DNA from: CAZHJG01 sp964533425
GTDB lineage: Bacteria > Patescibacteriota > Saccharimonadia > Saccharimonadales > UBA4665
Direction: 5' to 3'
Assembly (NCBI GenBank): GCA_964533425.1
Contig: CAZHJG010000007.1
Coordinates: forward strand, 1 to 38,301
Length of the DNA: 38,301 nucleotides
Position 1 is the first letter of the stretch, and each line of letters opens with the position of its first letter. Below are positions 15,373-23,159 of this stretch, one piece after another. The notes below the pieces were generated by a model. It worked only from the letters and a program-made list of their open reading frames with translations, searched no databases and was not told the DNA's origin. Both the position numbers and the translations under genes were made by a program.

Positions 15373-17145
15373 TTATTTTTGTGGCGGATTGCTGCCTGGC
15401 GTGCCGAGATTGATTGGGAGTGGCGGCGGCACCGGGGGTGGTGCGTTAGGGTTGACTACTTGAGGCCCCGGCGAAGGATCAACGCTTACCGGCGGGGCGT
15501 CGGGTGAGGTGGTGAGTCCGGGGATTTGTTGTTCCAGCGTTAAGTTATCGTCAGCATTGCTTGTTTGCTGATTGAGCGGATTGTTATCTGGGTGCAGCTC
15601 GTTGCCCAGCGGCTGAGCATTCAAGGCTTTGATTGCTTCTGGTTGAGCCGTCGTACCGCTCAGCGCCTTGCTTACTTCTTCGCGAGCCGTATCAAGGTTG
15701 GCCGTGTCACTGGCTGCGTTGAGATGCGGGCTGTGTACCGAGGCTTCGAGATCCGTAAGGGTCGGCGAAGCAGTGCCATCAGATTGCTTCTTGTCATCTG
15801 TTTTTTTGTTATCGGCTTTGCCCTTCTTCTCTGCCGCCTTGGGTGGAGCCGGATGCTCAGGCGGAGTGAGTGGCGGATTGGCCTGGGGCGCGGCTGGCGG
15901 AACCCAGTTCACCGGGGGTGGCGTAATGGCGGGAGCTGGTGGTTCGGGCTGCGGCTGGTCAGCCGGTGGCTGAATTGTGGGTTGGTTGTTGCCCGGACGA
16001 TCCAGTAGTTGGGGCGATTCGGCTTTTGGCATGCTGAACGGATCAGTCGATGGATCAAGCTGCTCAGTTTGCGTGTTGGCTGTCAGGGTGCCACCAAGTT
16101 GTGGCGGTTCTGTGACCATTGGCCGGGGGGAACCGGACGGTGTTTCTTTGTCGGGTGATTTCTCGGAATCCACACCTGCAGCCACTGCTTCCAGGGGCTC
16201 CGGTAACTCGAATGGTTTCGCGTCACCGATGGGTGGTTCCTGAGGTTCGGGCTCTTCTTTGGACTGTTGCTCCGGCTCGGGCTTCTCGTCCTCCGAGCTC
16301 TGCGTGTGTTCGATATGCAGCATGCCGTTGTCGTTTGGAGCGGCTTCACCGTCTGAAACCGGTGGTTCAGGAGTATCAGTACCGGTGAAAGCAGTCGGCT
16401 GAGGTGCTTCTTCCAGTTTGGAGGCGACGAGTTGCTGGTTGGCTCCGGCAGCCAGCAGTACCGCGCTGGCGCTCATGGTTTGCGACGTCGTCTTGTCATT
16501 ACCAAAGCGGTTGGTCTCTGAAACAATACCAGTTAACAGCGCAGTGGCAATCTGTCCGTCGAGCAAGTTTTTACCAATAGTCATGATCAGTTCAGTGACT
16601 AGTTCACTCAGACTGCTGGTCTGCTCGTCGTGCCAATTCAGACTACCCAGCCCGGCATCAGCTTTCGTATTGATGCTAGTAACAACCGCATCGTGCAAAA
16701 TCCGGCCGTGCGAGGTAATGGCTTCGTCGAGTTCATCCTGCTGGCGCACCCCGAGCGCCACCACAACATCAACGTTGAAATCACCTTGGCTAAAATCCAA
16801 ATCGTCCTGGCTGATGGATGTCTTGTACGGTGTAATAAAGATGCGCACGACATTGTCTTCGACTTTGTAGCGCAGTTTGTCGGCTTTGCTTTTATCGAGA
16901 GCGATAATGAAGTCGCGCAAGCTGTCGGTATTCTTCTCGATGGTTTCTTCGGGCTGCAAAAACTCGATTGTCGATGGTACTTCACCACTAAAGACGGCGG
17001 CGGCATGTTTACCCAGTTTATTGAGTGCCAATGTCAGCCCGAGCAACGCCGAAAGCTGGTCCACCGAAGGATTCCGGCTAACCGTTACCAATACGTTATT
17101 GGCAGTTTTGAGTTTGTCGGCGAGTTGGTTTTTCGCGCTGTCCAT
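15373..17145 (-). CDS. Degenerate DHH-type (NrnA-like) protein with long Pro-rich tail
   Basis: 590 aa. Residues 1-~250 resemble the DHH phosphoesterase core of NrnA/RecJ-type proteins: NVLVTVSRNPSVDQLSALLG occupies the place of the usual H-x-NPDGDALGS motif, but the catalytic Asp and His are gone. LITSHGRILHDAVV-like and GLLTGIVSETNRFGN-like segments follow (seen as SHGRILHDAVV and ALLTGIVSETNRFGN). The remaining ~340 residues are low-complexity, rich in Pro, Glu, Gln, Ser and probably disordered. Position directly upstream of truB matches nrnA in other bacteria. It is likely no longer a nuclease; a binding or scaffold role is inference. TAGAAT ends 8 nt before ATG 17145. Confidence 0.6.
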   Translation of the reverse strand: MDSAKNQLADKLKTANNVLVTVSRNPSVDQLSALLGLTLALNKLGKHAAAVFSGEVPSTIEFLQPEETIEKNTDSLRDFIIALDKSKADKLRYKVEDNVVRIFITPYKTSISQDDLDFSQGDFNVDVVVALGVRQQDELDEAITSHGRILHDAVVTSINTKADAGLGSLNWHDEQTSSLSELVTELIMTIGKNLLDGQIATALLTGIVSETNRFGNDKTTSQTMSASAVLLAAGANQQLVASKLEEAPQPTAFTGTDTPEPPVSDGEAAPNDNGMLHIEHTQSSEDEKPEPEQQSKEEPEPQEPPIGDAKPFELPEPLEAVAAGVDSEKSPDKETPSGSPRPMVTEPPQLGGTLTANTQTEQLDPSTDPFSMPKAESPQLLDRPGNNQPTIQPPADQPQPEPPAPAITPPPVNWVPPAAPQANPPLTPPEHPAPPKAAEKKGKADNKKTDDKKQSDGTASPTLTDLEASVHSPHLNAASDTANLDTAREEVSKALSGTTAQPEAIKALNAQPLGNELHPDNNPLNQQTSNADDNLTLEQQIPGLTTSPDAPPVSVDPSPGPQVVNPNAPPPVPPPLPINLGTPGSNPPQK

Positions 17146-17228
17146 ATCTGTTCATTCTAACGATTTTTGTTAGGTGTACTATCAGATTTCAGACTACCAT
17201 AAACGCTACCGCTTTACAAGCGATGGCT

Positions 17229-17323
17229 CAATTTTCAATTACCAATTTTCAATTTTCAAATTATTTGGATATTGAAGCTTTGATAATTGATTGAGAATTG
17301 CAGAATTGCAGAATTGAAAATTA
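17229..17323. repeat. Gene-less AATTTTC inverted-repeat element
   Basis: Left arm has several CAATTTTC heptamers, right arm carries the complementary GAATTGAAAATT-type repeats, so the whole is an imperfect inverted repeat of about 95 bp. The same repeats flank the four-helix-bundle gene at 19244-19603. It lies in the 272-nt gap between the DHH-like gene and rpsT; the rest of that gap holds only promoters. Confidence 0.7.
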
Positions 17324-17336
17324 CTTCAGCCTCCCT

Positions 17337-17365
17337 TTGACAAAAAGCCCCATTACCTCTATAGT
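17337..17365 (+). promoter_or_regulatory. rpsT promoter
   Basis: TTGACA (17337-17342), 17 nt, TATAGT (17360-17365). The predicted start is near 17372, giving a leader of about 45 nt. Confidence 0.8.
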
Positions 17366-17417
17366 TCTACCTTGACTAATATGTACAAGCTTTAACGTAG
17401 AAAGAAGGTCAGAGTCC

Positions 17418-17756
17418 GTGCCCATCATCAAATCCGCCAAGAAGCGCGTTCGAGTTGCCCGTAAGGCCTCGGTACGCAACTCTAAAACCAAGCGTAACCT
17501 CAAAGCGTCGCTGAAGCTCATCGCCAAGAGCCCTTCTACCAAATCTCACAGCAACGCTCAGAGCAATCTCGACAAAGCCGTCAAAAAAGGTGTGATTCAC
17601 AAGAACAAAGCCGCTCGCTTGAAGCGCAAAGCGGCTGCCAAAGCCAAGGCTGCCGGTGTAAAACCGGGTAAAGCTACCGTTAAGAAAGCCACTCCTGCGA
17701 AGAAAACTGCGACTAAGAAGCCCGCGGCAAAAAAAACTACTGCCAAGAAGAAATAG
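17418..17756 (+). CDS. rpsT: 30S ribosomal protein bS20 with histone-H1-like Lys/Ala tail
   Basis: 112 aa. Residues 1-~85 are bS20 (MPIIKSAKKRVRVARKASVR, NAQSNLDKAVKKGVIHKNKAARLK). After this a tail of about 30 residues of Lys, Ala, Thr and Pro (KKATPAKKTATKKPAAKKTT) resembles histone H1 or Hc1 C-termini and is absent from ordinary bS20. The start is GTG 17418, with AAGG about 9 nt upstream. The stop is 2 nt from the stop of the convergent 151-aa gene, and no terminator hairpin is seen between them. Confidence 0.95.
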   Translation: MPIIKSAKKRVRVARKASVRNSKTKRNLKASLKLIAKSPSTKSHSNAQSNLDKAVKKGVIHKNKAARLKRKAAAKAKAAGVKPGKATVKKATPAKKTATKKPAAKKTTAKKK

Positions 17757-17758
17757 CT

Positions 17759-18214
17759 TTAAGCTTCAGGCGTTTGATTCACAGTTTCAGCGGCTGCTAA
17801 TTTCTCTGCAGCCCGTTCTTCTCGGTCTACTTGCAAATCATGCTGTATTAAAGCACCCTCGATTGCAGCAGCTCGCTGATTTGAAGATGAGCTGTGCTGC
17901 AAGTTCACTGCGCCATGTCCGTAATTGAACGCGGCAAGGGCAGCATCAGCGCCCAGTATGATGTCCCCTGGGGTTGTTAATGCACCCCGCTTAGCAAGCC
18001 CTACCCCTATACCAGTAAGTACAGCCCCGCCCAAAAAGGCTATGAAAGCAGTTGTTCTTGTTTCTTTACTTAGATCACGTAGGTTTGCAGCATGGTCACG
18101 ATGGGCCTGTCTTAAAGTATATGTTTCATACTCTTGCTGCTGTTCATCTTCCGCTTGGGTTTGTGTCGTGTCTTCAGATTTGGTTTCTGCTTTAGAAGCT
18201 TCATCATTTTCCAT
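17759..18214 (-). CDS. Unrecognised 151-aa membrane protein
   Basis: An acidic Glu/Gln/Thr-rich N-terminal 40 residues precede a helix (RQAHRDHAANLRDLSKETR) and one or two hydrophobic segments (TTAFIAFLGGAVLTGIGVGL, and LGADAALAAF). The C-terminal part is soluble and helical. No family is recognised. The promoter is clear and leaderless in type. Confidence 0.6.
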   Translation of the reverse strand: MENDEASKAETKSEDTTQTQAEDEQQQEYETYTLRQAHRDHAANLRDLSKETRTTAFIAFLGGAVLTGIGVGLAKRGALTTPGDIILGADAALAAFNYGHGAVNLQHSSSSNQRAAAIEGALIQHDLQVDREERAAEKLAAAETVNQTPEA

Positions 18215-18220
18215 ACACTA

Positions 18221-18249
18221 ATAATAGCATAAACTGTTTAAAATAGCAA
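18221..18249 (-). promoter_or_regulatory. Promoter for the 151-aa membrane protein gene (leaderless type)
   Basis: TTGCTA (18244-18249), 17 nt, TATTAT (18221-18226) preceded by TGC (extended -10). The -10 box ends 6 nt before ATG 18214. No Shine-Dalgarno. Confidence 0.7.
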
Positions 18250-18250
18250 G

Positions 18251-19183
18251 TTAGTGTTCTGCTGCTGCTGCTAACTTGAGAAGGTAATTTTGCAAGGCTT
18301 CGTCGATGTCCAGGCTTTCGCGCTTGCTGCGAGTGTCGATGGTTAGGAGATCTTGGATCTTAGATCTTAGATCTTGGGGGGTGAGGTTGCGGGCAATGTT
18401 TTGGCTTTTGCGGAGGACGAAGGGGTTGAGTTTGGCTTCTTTGGCAATTTCATCAATGCTACGATCCCCTGCTGTTTTAAGGATGGCCAATACATTGAGT
18501 TGCCAGGTCAGCATGGCGATGATTTGTGGCGGTTCGACTTTGAGTGAACGCTGTTCTTCATATAACTGCAGGGCTCTTTTGGTGTTGCCAGCAAAAGCAG
18601 CTTCCAGGAGTTCAAAAATGGTGCTTTGAGGAGTCGGATCCGTTAAGCGATCGATGCTTTCACGGCTAACTTTAGGGTTATTAAGCAGCAACTTCTCGAG
18701 CTCATTTGATAACAGTTGCTGGTTGGTGCCGACACGTTCCACGAGGTAGTGGGCGTCACCGGTGCTGATTGAGCCGCCGCGGGCTTTGGCGGCTTCGCTT
18801 AGATAGCGGCTGAGACCGTTATGATCAAGCTCCGGAAATTCTTTAAAATCGGTTTTTTGCTTTAAAAATTTGTAGTAGTTCAAGCGTTTATCCAGCTTTG
18901 GTTCAACCAAAATAACATCGGTGGTTTCTGGTACGTCAGCTAAAATGTGTTCAAAATCCTCGGTGAATTTTTTGTTCTTACTCGGAGCTCGTAAAACTAC
19001 GAGTTTCTTACTCGCCAAAAACGGCAGACTGGTCACCGCTTCACGGATTTGCGCCAGCTCGGCCTCCTCGCCGTCTTTACGTTCTAGTGCCAAATCACCA
19101 TACTCGTCTACGAATGAGCTAATCTTCTCCTGCAGTTCTTGGTCCAGAGCAAAAGAGTTTTCGCCAGTTAGAGTAATAATCAT
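18251..19183 (-). CDS. holA: DNA polymerase III subunit delta
   Basis: 310 aa. The clamp-loader delta layout is visible: MIITLTGENSFALDQELQEK, SLPFLASKKLVVLR, then the AAA+-like core, GTNQQLLSNELEKLLL, STIFELLEAAFAGNTKRALQLYEE and the collar domain with MLTWQLNVLAILKTA. Delta opens the sliding clamp. A 4-copy AGATCTT heptamer repeat is part of the coding sequence (residues around LRSKIQDL). The start abuts an AATTTTC repeat, which replaces any normal leader. No Shine-Dalgarno. Confidence 0.92.
   Translation of the reverse strand: MIITLTGENSFALDQELQEKISSFVDEYGDLALERKDGEEAELAQIREAVTSLPFLASKKLVVLRAPSKNKKFTEDFEHILADVPETTDVILVEPKLDKRLNYYKFLKQKTDFKEFPELDHNGLSRYLSEAAKARGGSISTGDAHYLVERVGTNQQLLSNELEKLLLNNPKVSRESIDRLTDPTPQSTIFELLEAAFAGNTKRALQLYEEQRSLKVEPPQIIAMLTWQLNVLAILKTAGDRSIDEIAKEAKLNPFVLRKSQNIARNLTPQDLRSKIQDLLTIDTRSKRESLDIDEALQNYLLKLAAAAEH
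18348..18375. repeat. Four AGATCTT heptamers inside holA
   Basis: Units are AGATCTT, GGATCTT, AGATCTT, AGATCTT. They encode QDLRSKIQDL in HolA. The same heptamer family occurs at 32198-32226 and 35957-35991. Confidence 0.75.
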
Positions 19184-19184
19184 G

Positions 19185-19646
19185 GAATTTTCAATTTACA
19201 ATTATCAATTTTCATTCAATTTTCAAACTCCACTCTACAATTTTCAAACCTTCATGCTTGCGGTAATTTTTTGGAATATTAAAACGAGCTCGTGTGCTTC
19301 TTGCCACAGCTTGCGGAGTTCATCTTGATAATCTGGAACAGCGGTGTTAAGTATCCTTATCCAGTGTTGGGTTTCTTGTGATTCTTTTTTACAAATATGT
19401 GCTTTGTTGCGGAAGTCTTTTCTGGAACTAGCACCGTTTGCCTCCATATAATTAGCACCGATACTTGTCGCCGATCTTATTAACTGATTAATGAGTGGTC
19501 GCGTTACTTCATCCTTTTGGATGTTTTTGCATAGCTTAATGGCAGTTTCTCCGAAGCAAGCAGTTCGCTCTTCCAGATCAAATTTATGAGGCTTTTGAGT
19601 CATTGGTACATTGATTGTAAATTGCAAAATTGAAAATTGAAAATTC
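19185..19646. mobile_element. Candidate four-helix-bundle gene cassette flanked by inverted AATTTTC repeats
   Basis: Left end GAATTTTCAATTTACA (19185-19200) and right end TTGAAAATTGAAAATTC (to 19646) are inverted copies. The 462-bp interval contains one gene (19244-19603) and otherwise only AT-rich heptamers. The similar repeat without a gene at 17229-17323 fits a solo or emptied form. No transposase is present, so mobility would be in trans. Confidence 0.5.
19244..19603 (-). CDS. Four-helix bundle protein (23S rRNA IVS family)
   Basis: 119 aa from ATG 19603. KFDLEERTACFGETAIKLCK, VTRPLINQLIRSATSIGANY, MEANGASSRKDFRNKAHICK and KESQETQHWIRIL are the family core. Members are found as single genes scattered in genomes and inside rRNA intervening sequences; the biochemical role is unknown. 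It stands between inverted AATTTTC repeats downstream of the otsA-otsB promoter region and upstream of holA. No Shine-Dalgarno is seen. Confidence 0.92.
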   Translation of the reverse strand: MTQKPHKFDLEERTACFGETAIKLCKNIQKDEVTRPLINQLIRSATSIGANYMEANGASSRKDFRNKAHICKKESQETQHWIRILNTAVPDYQDELRKLWQEAHELVLIFQKITASMKV

Positions 19647-19718
19647 TATAGCTTACTTCTTGTAAGATATTCAGTTGGAATTTTATGTTTTTTAAGCCAA
19701 AATTAAGCTCGTCACTTC

Positions 19719-21896
19719 ATGTCACAGGTAATTATAGTTTCGAATCGACTTCCAGTAAGCGTCAAAAAAGAAGACGGCAAGCTTGTCTTCTCCCAAAGTA
19801 TTGGTGGGCTGGCCACTGGACTTTCATCGTACATTGAGGATCGTAAAAACCGCTGGATCGGCTGGCCCGGTATCGCCAGTGACGGATTGAGCGAACGCGA
19901 AAAGCGCCGCATCGTGACCCGCTTGGGTCGCAGTAATTGTGTGCCGGTGTTTTTAACACAGAGGCAGATTGATAATTTCTATAGCGGCTTCAGCAATTCG
20001 CTGCTCTGGCCACTGTTTCATGGCCTGCCCTTCACCGACCGCAACAAACGCAAGCATCAGGAATATTGGCGGGCGTATCGTAGCGTGAATATGGCTTTCG
20101 CGGAAGCCGTAGGAAACATTGCCAGTCAGCGCGATCGGATTTGGGTTCATGATTATCAACTGTTGCTGTTGCCGGAACTGCTACGCGAAGCACTCCCCGG
20201 CAGCAATATCGGGTTTTTCCTGCATATCCCCTTTCCATCGGCTAAAGCCTTTCAGCGCCTGCCCGAGCACAAGAAGCTGCTTAGGGGCATTTTGGGAGCC
20301 GATCTGGTGGGCTTTCATACGCTGAGCTACGTCGAAGCCTTCTTAGAAAACTGTGAGCAAGCGAAGCTTGGAAATGTTGGCGAGCATCAAATACTGCTAA
20401 ATGACCGGGTCGTCAGAGCAGCTGAGTTCCCCATGGGCATTGATTATGAAAAGTATGCCTCGGCACAAAAAACTGGAGCAGTTAAGGCCGCGATCAGGCG
20501 GTACAAAAAGCGTTACCGCAAGCTGAAAGTCATTGCTGCCGTGGATCGTTTGGATCCGAGCAAAGGTCTAGTGGAGCGTATGCAGGCTTACCGAGAATTG
20601 TTGGTTCAAAACCCCCGTCTGCGCGGCAAGGTGGTATTTGCTCTGATTGCCGCGCCCTCACGCACCGACATTCCGGCTTACCAAAGGCTAGCGCAAAAGC
20701 TCGATCAGTTGGTTGGGGAGATTAATAAAGAATTCGGTACCAAAAAATGGCAACCGGTTGATTACATGAACACGGCTCAGCCGTTTGAAGAAGTGACGGC
20801 GTTGTTTGCGGTAGCTGATGTAGCGTTCATCGCGCCCTTGCGTGATGGTATGAATCTGGCTGCCAAAGAATTCGTGGCCAGCAAGCGCAAGCGTGGCATG
20901 CTGATTTTGAGCGAGACTGCTGGTGCCTCCGAGGAGTTACAGGATGCTTTAATCGTCGATCCGCTCCGCATTGACTCTCTGGTGGACGCTCTACAGCAAT
21001 CGTTGACCATGTCAAGGCGTGAACTTCGTTCCCGACTCAAAAACATGCAGCACTATCTGGCTGGCCATACCGTGCAGCAGTGGGCAAAGACATTTGTCGA
21101 TACGTTGCAAAAACCGGTTCCGGGCACCAAACCGCTGACTCGGACGCTTAAGGGTGCTTCAAAACACCGATTAGTGGAAGATTACCAGCAAGCCCAGAAG
21201 CGCCTATTGCTGCTGGATTACGATGGCAGTTTGGTGCCTTTCCGCGAGAACTATGCCGACGCTAAGCCGTCGAAAAATCTCCTCACTTTGATTGAGGCGC
21301 TAAACGAAACAGCAACAGTTGTGCTCATCAGCGGCCGGCAATCTGCTGAGCTGGAACAATGGTTTGGAAAACTCGATATTCAGCTGGTGGCCGAACATGG
21401 CGCGATGATTAAAAAAGCCGGCAATAAATCCTGGCAGACGCTGGTTCAGTCAGAAACAAAATGGAAGCGCCAAATCCAGCCCGTTCTTGAAAAGTACGCT
21501 GACTTAACTCCGGGGGCTCGCGTGGAATCTAAGTCGCACTCGCTCGTTTGGCACTACCGCTCGTCACCACCTTATTATGCGCAAAAATACGCCGTCACAA
21601 TTAAACGCGTGCTAAAGCCGATACTGAAGGCGCACGGCGTACAGCTATTTCAAGGTAATAAAATTCTGGAAATAAAAGATCCACTTATTAATAAGGGTGC
21701 TGCTGTGCAACGCTGGCTGCGTCAAGATTATGATTTCGTGCTAGCTGTAGGCGATGATTTCACCGACGAGGAATTATTCCAGGCGCTGCCGTATTCAGCG
21801 AACAGTATCAAGGTTGGTCGCGGTCGCAGTTTCGCCCGCTTCCGTCTCACGAATTCTCGTGACGTCCAGCAATTGCTGAAGCGGCTAGCTTCTTAG
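19719..21896 (+). CDS. otsAB: Bifunctional trehalose-6-phosphate synthase/phosphatase
   Basis: 725 aa, an OtsA-OtsB fusion. Residues 1-~465 are the glycosyltransferase family 20 synthase: SNRLPVSVKKEDGK, IGGLATGL, WVHDYQLLLLPELLRE, FLHIPFPSAKAF, VDRLDPSKGL, PLRDGMNLAAKEFVA. Residues ~490-725 are the HAD phosphatase: LLDYDGSLVPF with nucleophile Asp500, VLISGR, LVAEHGAMI, GDDFTDEELF. It makes trehalose from UDP-glucose and glucose-6-phosphate, a compatible solute. Both active sites look intact. It overlaps the convergent mutM by 12 nt. There is no clear Shine-Dalgarno at ATG 19719. Confidence 0.95.
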   Translation: MSQVIIVSNRLPVSVKKEDGKLVFSQSIGGLATGLSSYIEDRKNRWIGWPGIASDGLSEREKRRIVTRLGRSNCVPVFLTQRQIDNFYSGFSNSLLWPLFHGLPFTDRNKRKHQEYWRAYRSVNMAFAEAVGNIASQRDRIWVHDYQLLLLPELLREALPGSNIGFFLHIPFPSAKAFQRLPEHKKLLRGILGADLVGFHTLSYVEAFLENCEQAKLGNVGEHQILLNDRVVRAAEFPMGIDYEKYASAQKTGAVKAAIRRYKKRYRKLKVIAAVDRLDPSKGLVERMQAYRELLVQNPRLRGKVVFALIAAPSRTDIPAYQRLAQKLDQLVGEINKEFGTKKWQPVDYMNTAQPFEEVTALFAVADVAFIAPLRDGMNLAAKEFVASKRKRGMLILSETAGASEELQDALIVDPLRIDSLVDALQQSLTMSRRELRSRLKNMQHYLAGHTVQQWAKTFVDTLQKPVPGTKPLTRTLKGASKHRLVEDYQQAQKRLLLLDYDGSLVPFRENYADAKPSKNLLTLIEALNETATVVLISGRQSAELEQWFGKLDIQLVAEHGAMIKKAGNKSWQTLVQSETKWKRQIQPVLEKYADLTPGARVESKSHSLVWHYRSSPPYYAQKYAVTIKRVLKPILKAHGVQLFQGNKILEIKDPLINKGAAVQRWLRQDYDFVLAVGDDFTDEELFQALPYSANSIKVGRGRSFARFRLTNSRDVQQLLKRLAS

Positions 21897-22871
21897 TTTT
21901 TGACAATGCGGACACAGGTGGGTGCCGCGGCCGGCAACGCGGGTTTTGATGATAGTGGTGCCGCAGCGTGGGCAGGGCTGGCCTTCGCGGCGAAAGACCC
22001 GGGCAAAGGTTAGGTAGCTGCCGCTTTTACCTTCGGCGTTCACATAGTTTTTGTCGGTGGAACCGCCCTTTTCAATGGCCAGCTTTAAGACATAAATCAG
22101 TTCGTCGTATAGCTTGTGAAATTGACTTGCTGAAAGATCTTTTACGGAAGTCAACGGGTGAATTTTGGCGCCCCACAGCGATTCGTCAGCATAAATGTTG
22201 CCAATGCCGGCAACGACGGTTTGATCGAGTAGTGCGGCTTTGATGTTAGAGTTTTGGCGCCGCAACAAACGTTCACGGAAGGCCTGCCAGGTAAAGTCAG
22301 CGCTTAGTGGCTCAGGACCAACTTTCTGGAAAAAATCCAGGTTCACAATTTCGGCAGTCGGCAATAGCCGCATCCAGCCAAATTTACGCTGATCATTAAA
22401 AAACAGGCGGCTGCCATCAATAAACGTAATGGTAACGCGCGTGGATTTATCCGGCAACTCCCCAACTAATGAGGCATTTGGGTGCCCCGCCCCGAACCGT
22501 AATTCAGACTGCTTGGCCGTGTCATTCCTGGCTTGACCGGGAATCCAGACAGTTTCCTGATGCAACTTTCTAGATCCCCACTTTCGCGAGGATGACATGC
22601 TAGGTGAAGCTTTTTCCTTTTTTACAAACACCAGCTGGCCAGTCATTTTTAAATGAATCACCAATGAGTATTTGCTGGATAATTCGATCAGCAGTACTTT
22701 GGCGCGGCGCTCGACCGTAATAATCGATGCGCTAATAAGGAACCGCTTTACGTCGCTTTTGGCGTTCGGGAAGGACTTCGGCCAATCAAAATCAATCGCC
22801 GCAATCGCCTTGCCCGGTAACAAGCGTGCAAGTCCAATGCGGACCGTCTCAACCTCAGGTAACTCTGGCAT
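21885..22871 (-). CDS. mutM: Formamidopyrimidine-DNA glycosylase with an in-frame repeat insert
   Basis: 328 aa, about 40-50 longer than usual. MPELPEVETVR gives catalytic Pro2/Glu3; VIHLKMTGQLV, GIGNIYADESLW (helix-two-turn-helix), KGGSTDKNYVNAEGKSG and the C-terminal zinc finger CPRCGTTIIKTRVAGRGTHL plus CPHC are all present. It excises 8-oxoguanine. About 35 residues (SSSRKWGSRKLHQETVWIPG plus QARND) are inserted between VFVKKEKA and FGAGHPNASLVGELPD; they are encoded by the palindromic element at 22520-22597. The insert falls in the N-terminal beta-sandwich loop before the GHP strand. Confidence 0.95.
   Translation of the reverse strand: MPELPEVETVRIGLARLLPGKAIAAIDFDWPKSFPNAKSDVKRFLISASIITVERRAKVLLIELSSKYSLVIHLKMTGQLVFVKKEKASPSMSSSRKWGSRKLHQETVWIPGQARNDTAKQSELRFGAGHPNASLVGELPDKSTRVTITFIDGSRLFFNDQRKFGWMRLLPTAEIVNLDFFQKVGPEPLSADFTWQAFRERLLRRQNSNIKAALLDQTVVAGIGNIYADESLWGAKIHPLTSVKDLSASQFHKLYDELIYVLKLAIEKGGSTDKNYVNAEGKSGSYLTFARVFRREGQPCPRCGTTIIKTRVAGRGTHLCPHCQKLRS
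22520..22597. repeat. 78-bp palindromic element inside mutM, read in frame
   Basis: Ends TGTCAT and ATGACA. It matches the reverse complement of the intergenic element at 11485-11564 over both arms (shared TCTGGATTCCCG and GGAATGACA blocks). It is open in the mutM frame. Confidence 0.85.
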
Positions 22872-22877
22872 ACCGTT

Positions 22878-22883
22878 ATTATA
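22878..22883 (-). promoter_or_regulatory. -10 box of mutM, leaderless type
   Basis: TATAAT on the minus strand ends 6 nt before ATG 22871. No Shine-Dalgarno. The spacer and -35 region consist of CCGTTTA heptamers. Confidence 0.65.
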
Positions 22884-22884
22884 G

Positions 22885-22914
22885 CCGTTTACCGTTTACC
22901 GTTTACCGTTTACC
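22885..22914. repeat. Four tandem CCGTTTA heptamers between mutM and the DciA-like gene
   Basis: Four perfect copies starting at 22885, 22892, 22899 and 22906, followed by CC. The tract fills the divergent promoter region. Confidence 0.9.
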
Positions 22915-22922
22915 ATGAAGTG

Positions 22923-23159
22923 ATGGACAGTTTGCATAGCATTCTCGGCAACAAAGACTTTGACGAGCCGCCGGAAATTACCAGTATTAAGAGATACGTG
23001 CAGGATGAATTTCAGGCGACGGTATCAGTCATGGTGCGTGAACGTGATATTGTCATTGGCGTCCCCAATGCTGCTCTGGCTAACACGCTGCGTCTGCGCA
23101 GCCCAGAGATTAAACGGCGTTGTCAGATTGATAAGCGCTTAACGTTTCGAATCGGCTAG
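22923..23159 (+). CDS. DciA-like (DUF721) protein, 78 aa
   Basis: A short protein whose second half (ATVSVMVRERDIVIGVPNAA, LANTLRLRSPEIKRRC, then LTFRIG) matches the pattern of the DUF721 domain of the bacterial helicase loader DciA: two strands, a Leu/Arg helix, and a last strand. The N-terminal helix contains MDSLHSILGNKDFDE. Loading DnaB at replication would fit a region rich in replication genes. It overlaps the convergent HAD gene by 21 nt. No Shine-Dalgarno; ATG 22923 is used, as ATG 22915 meets TGA after two codons. Confidence 0.6.
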   Translation: MDSLHSILGNKDFDEPPEITSIKRYVQDEFQATVSVMVRERDIVIGVPNAALANTLRLRSPEIKRRCQIDKRLTFRIG

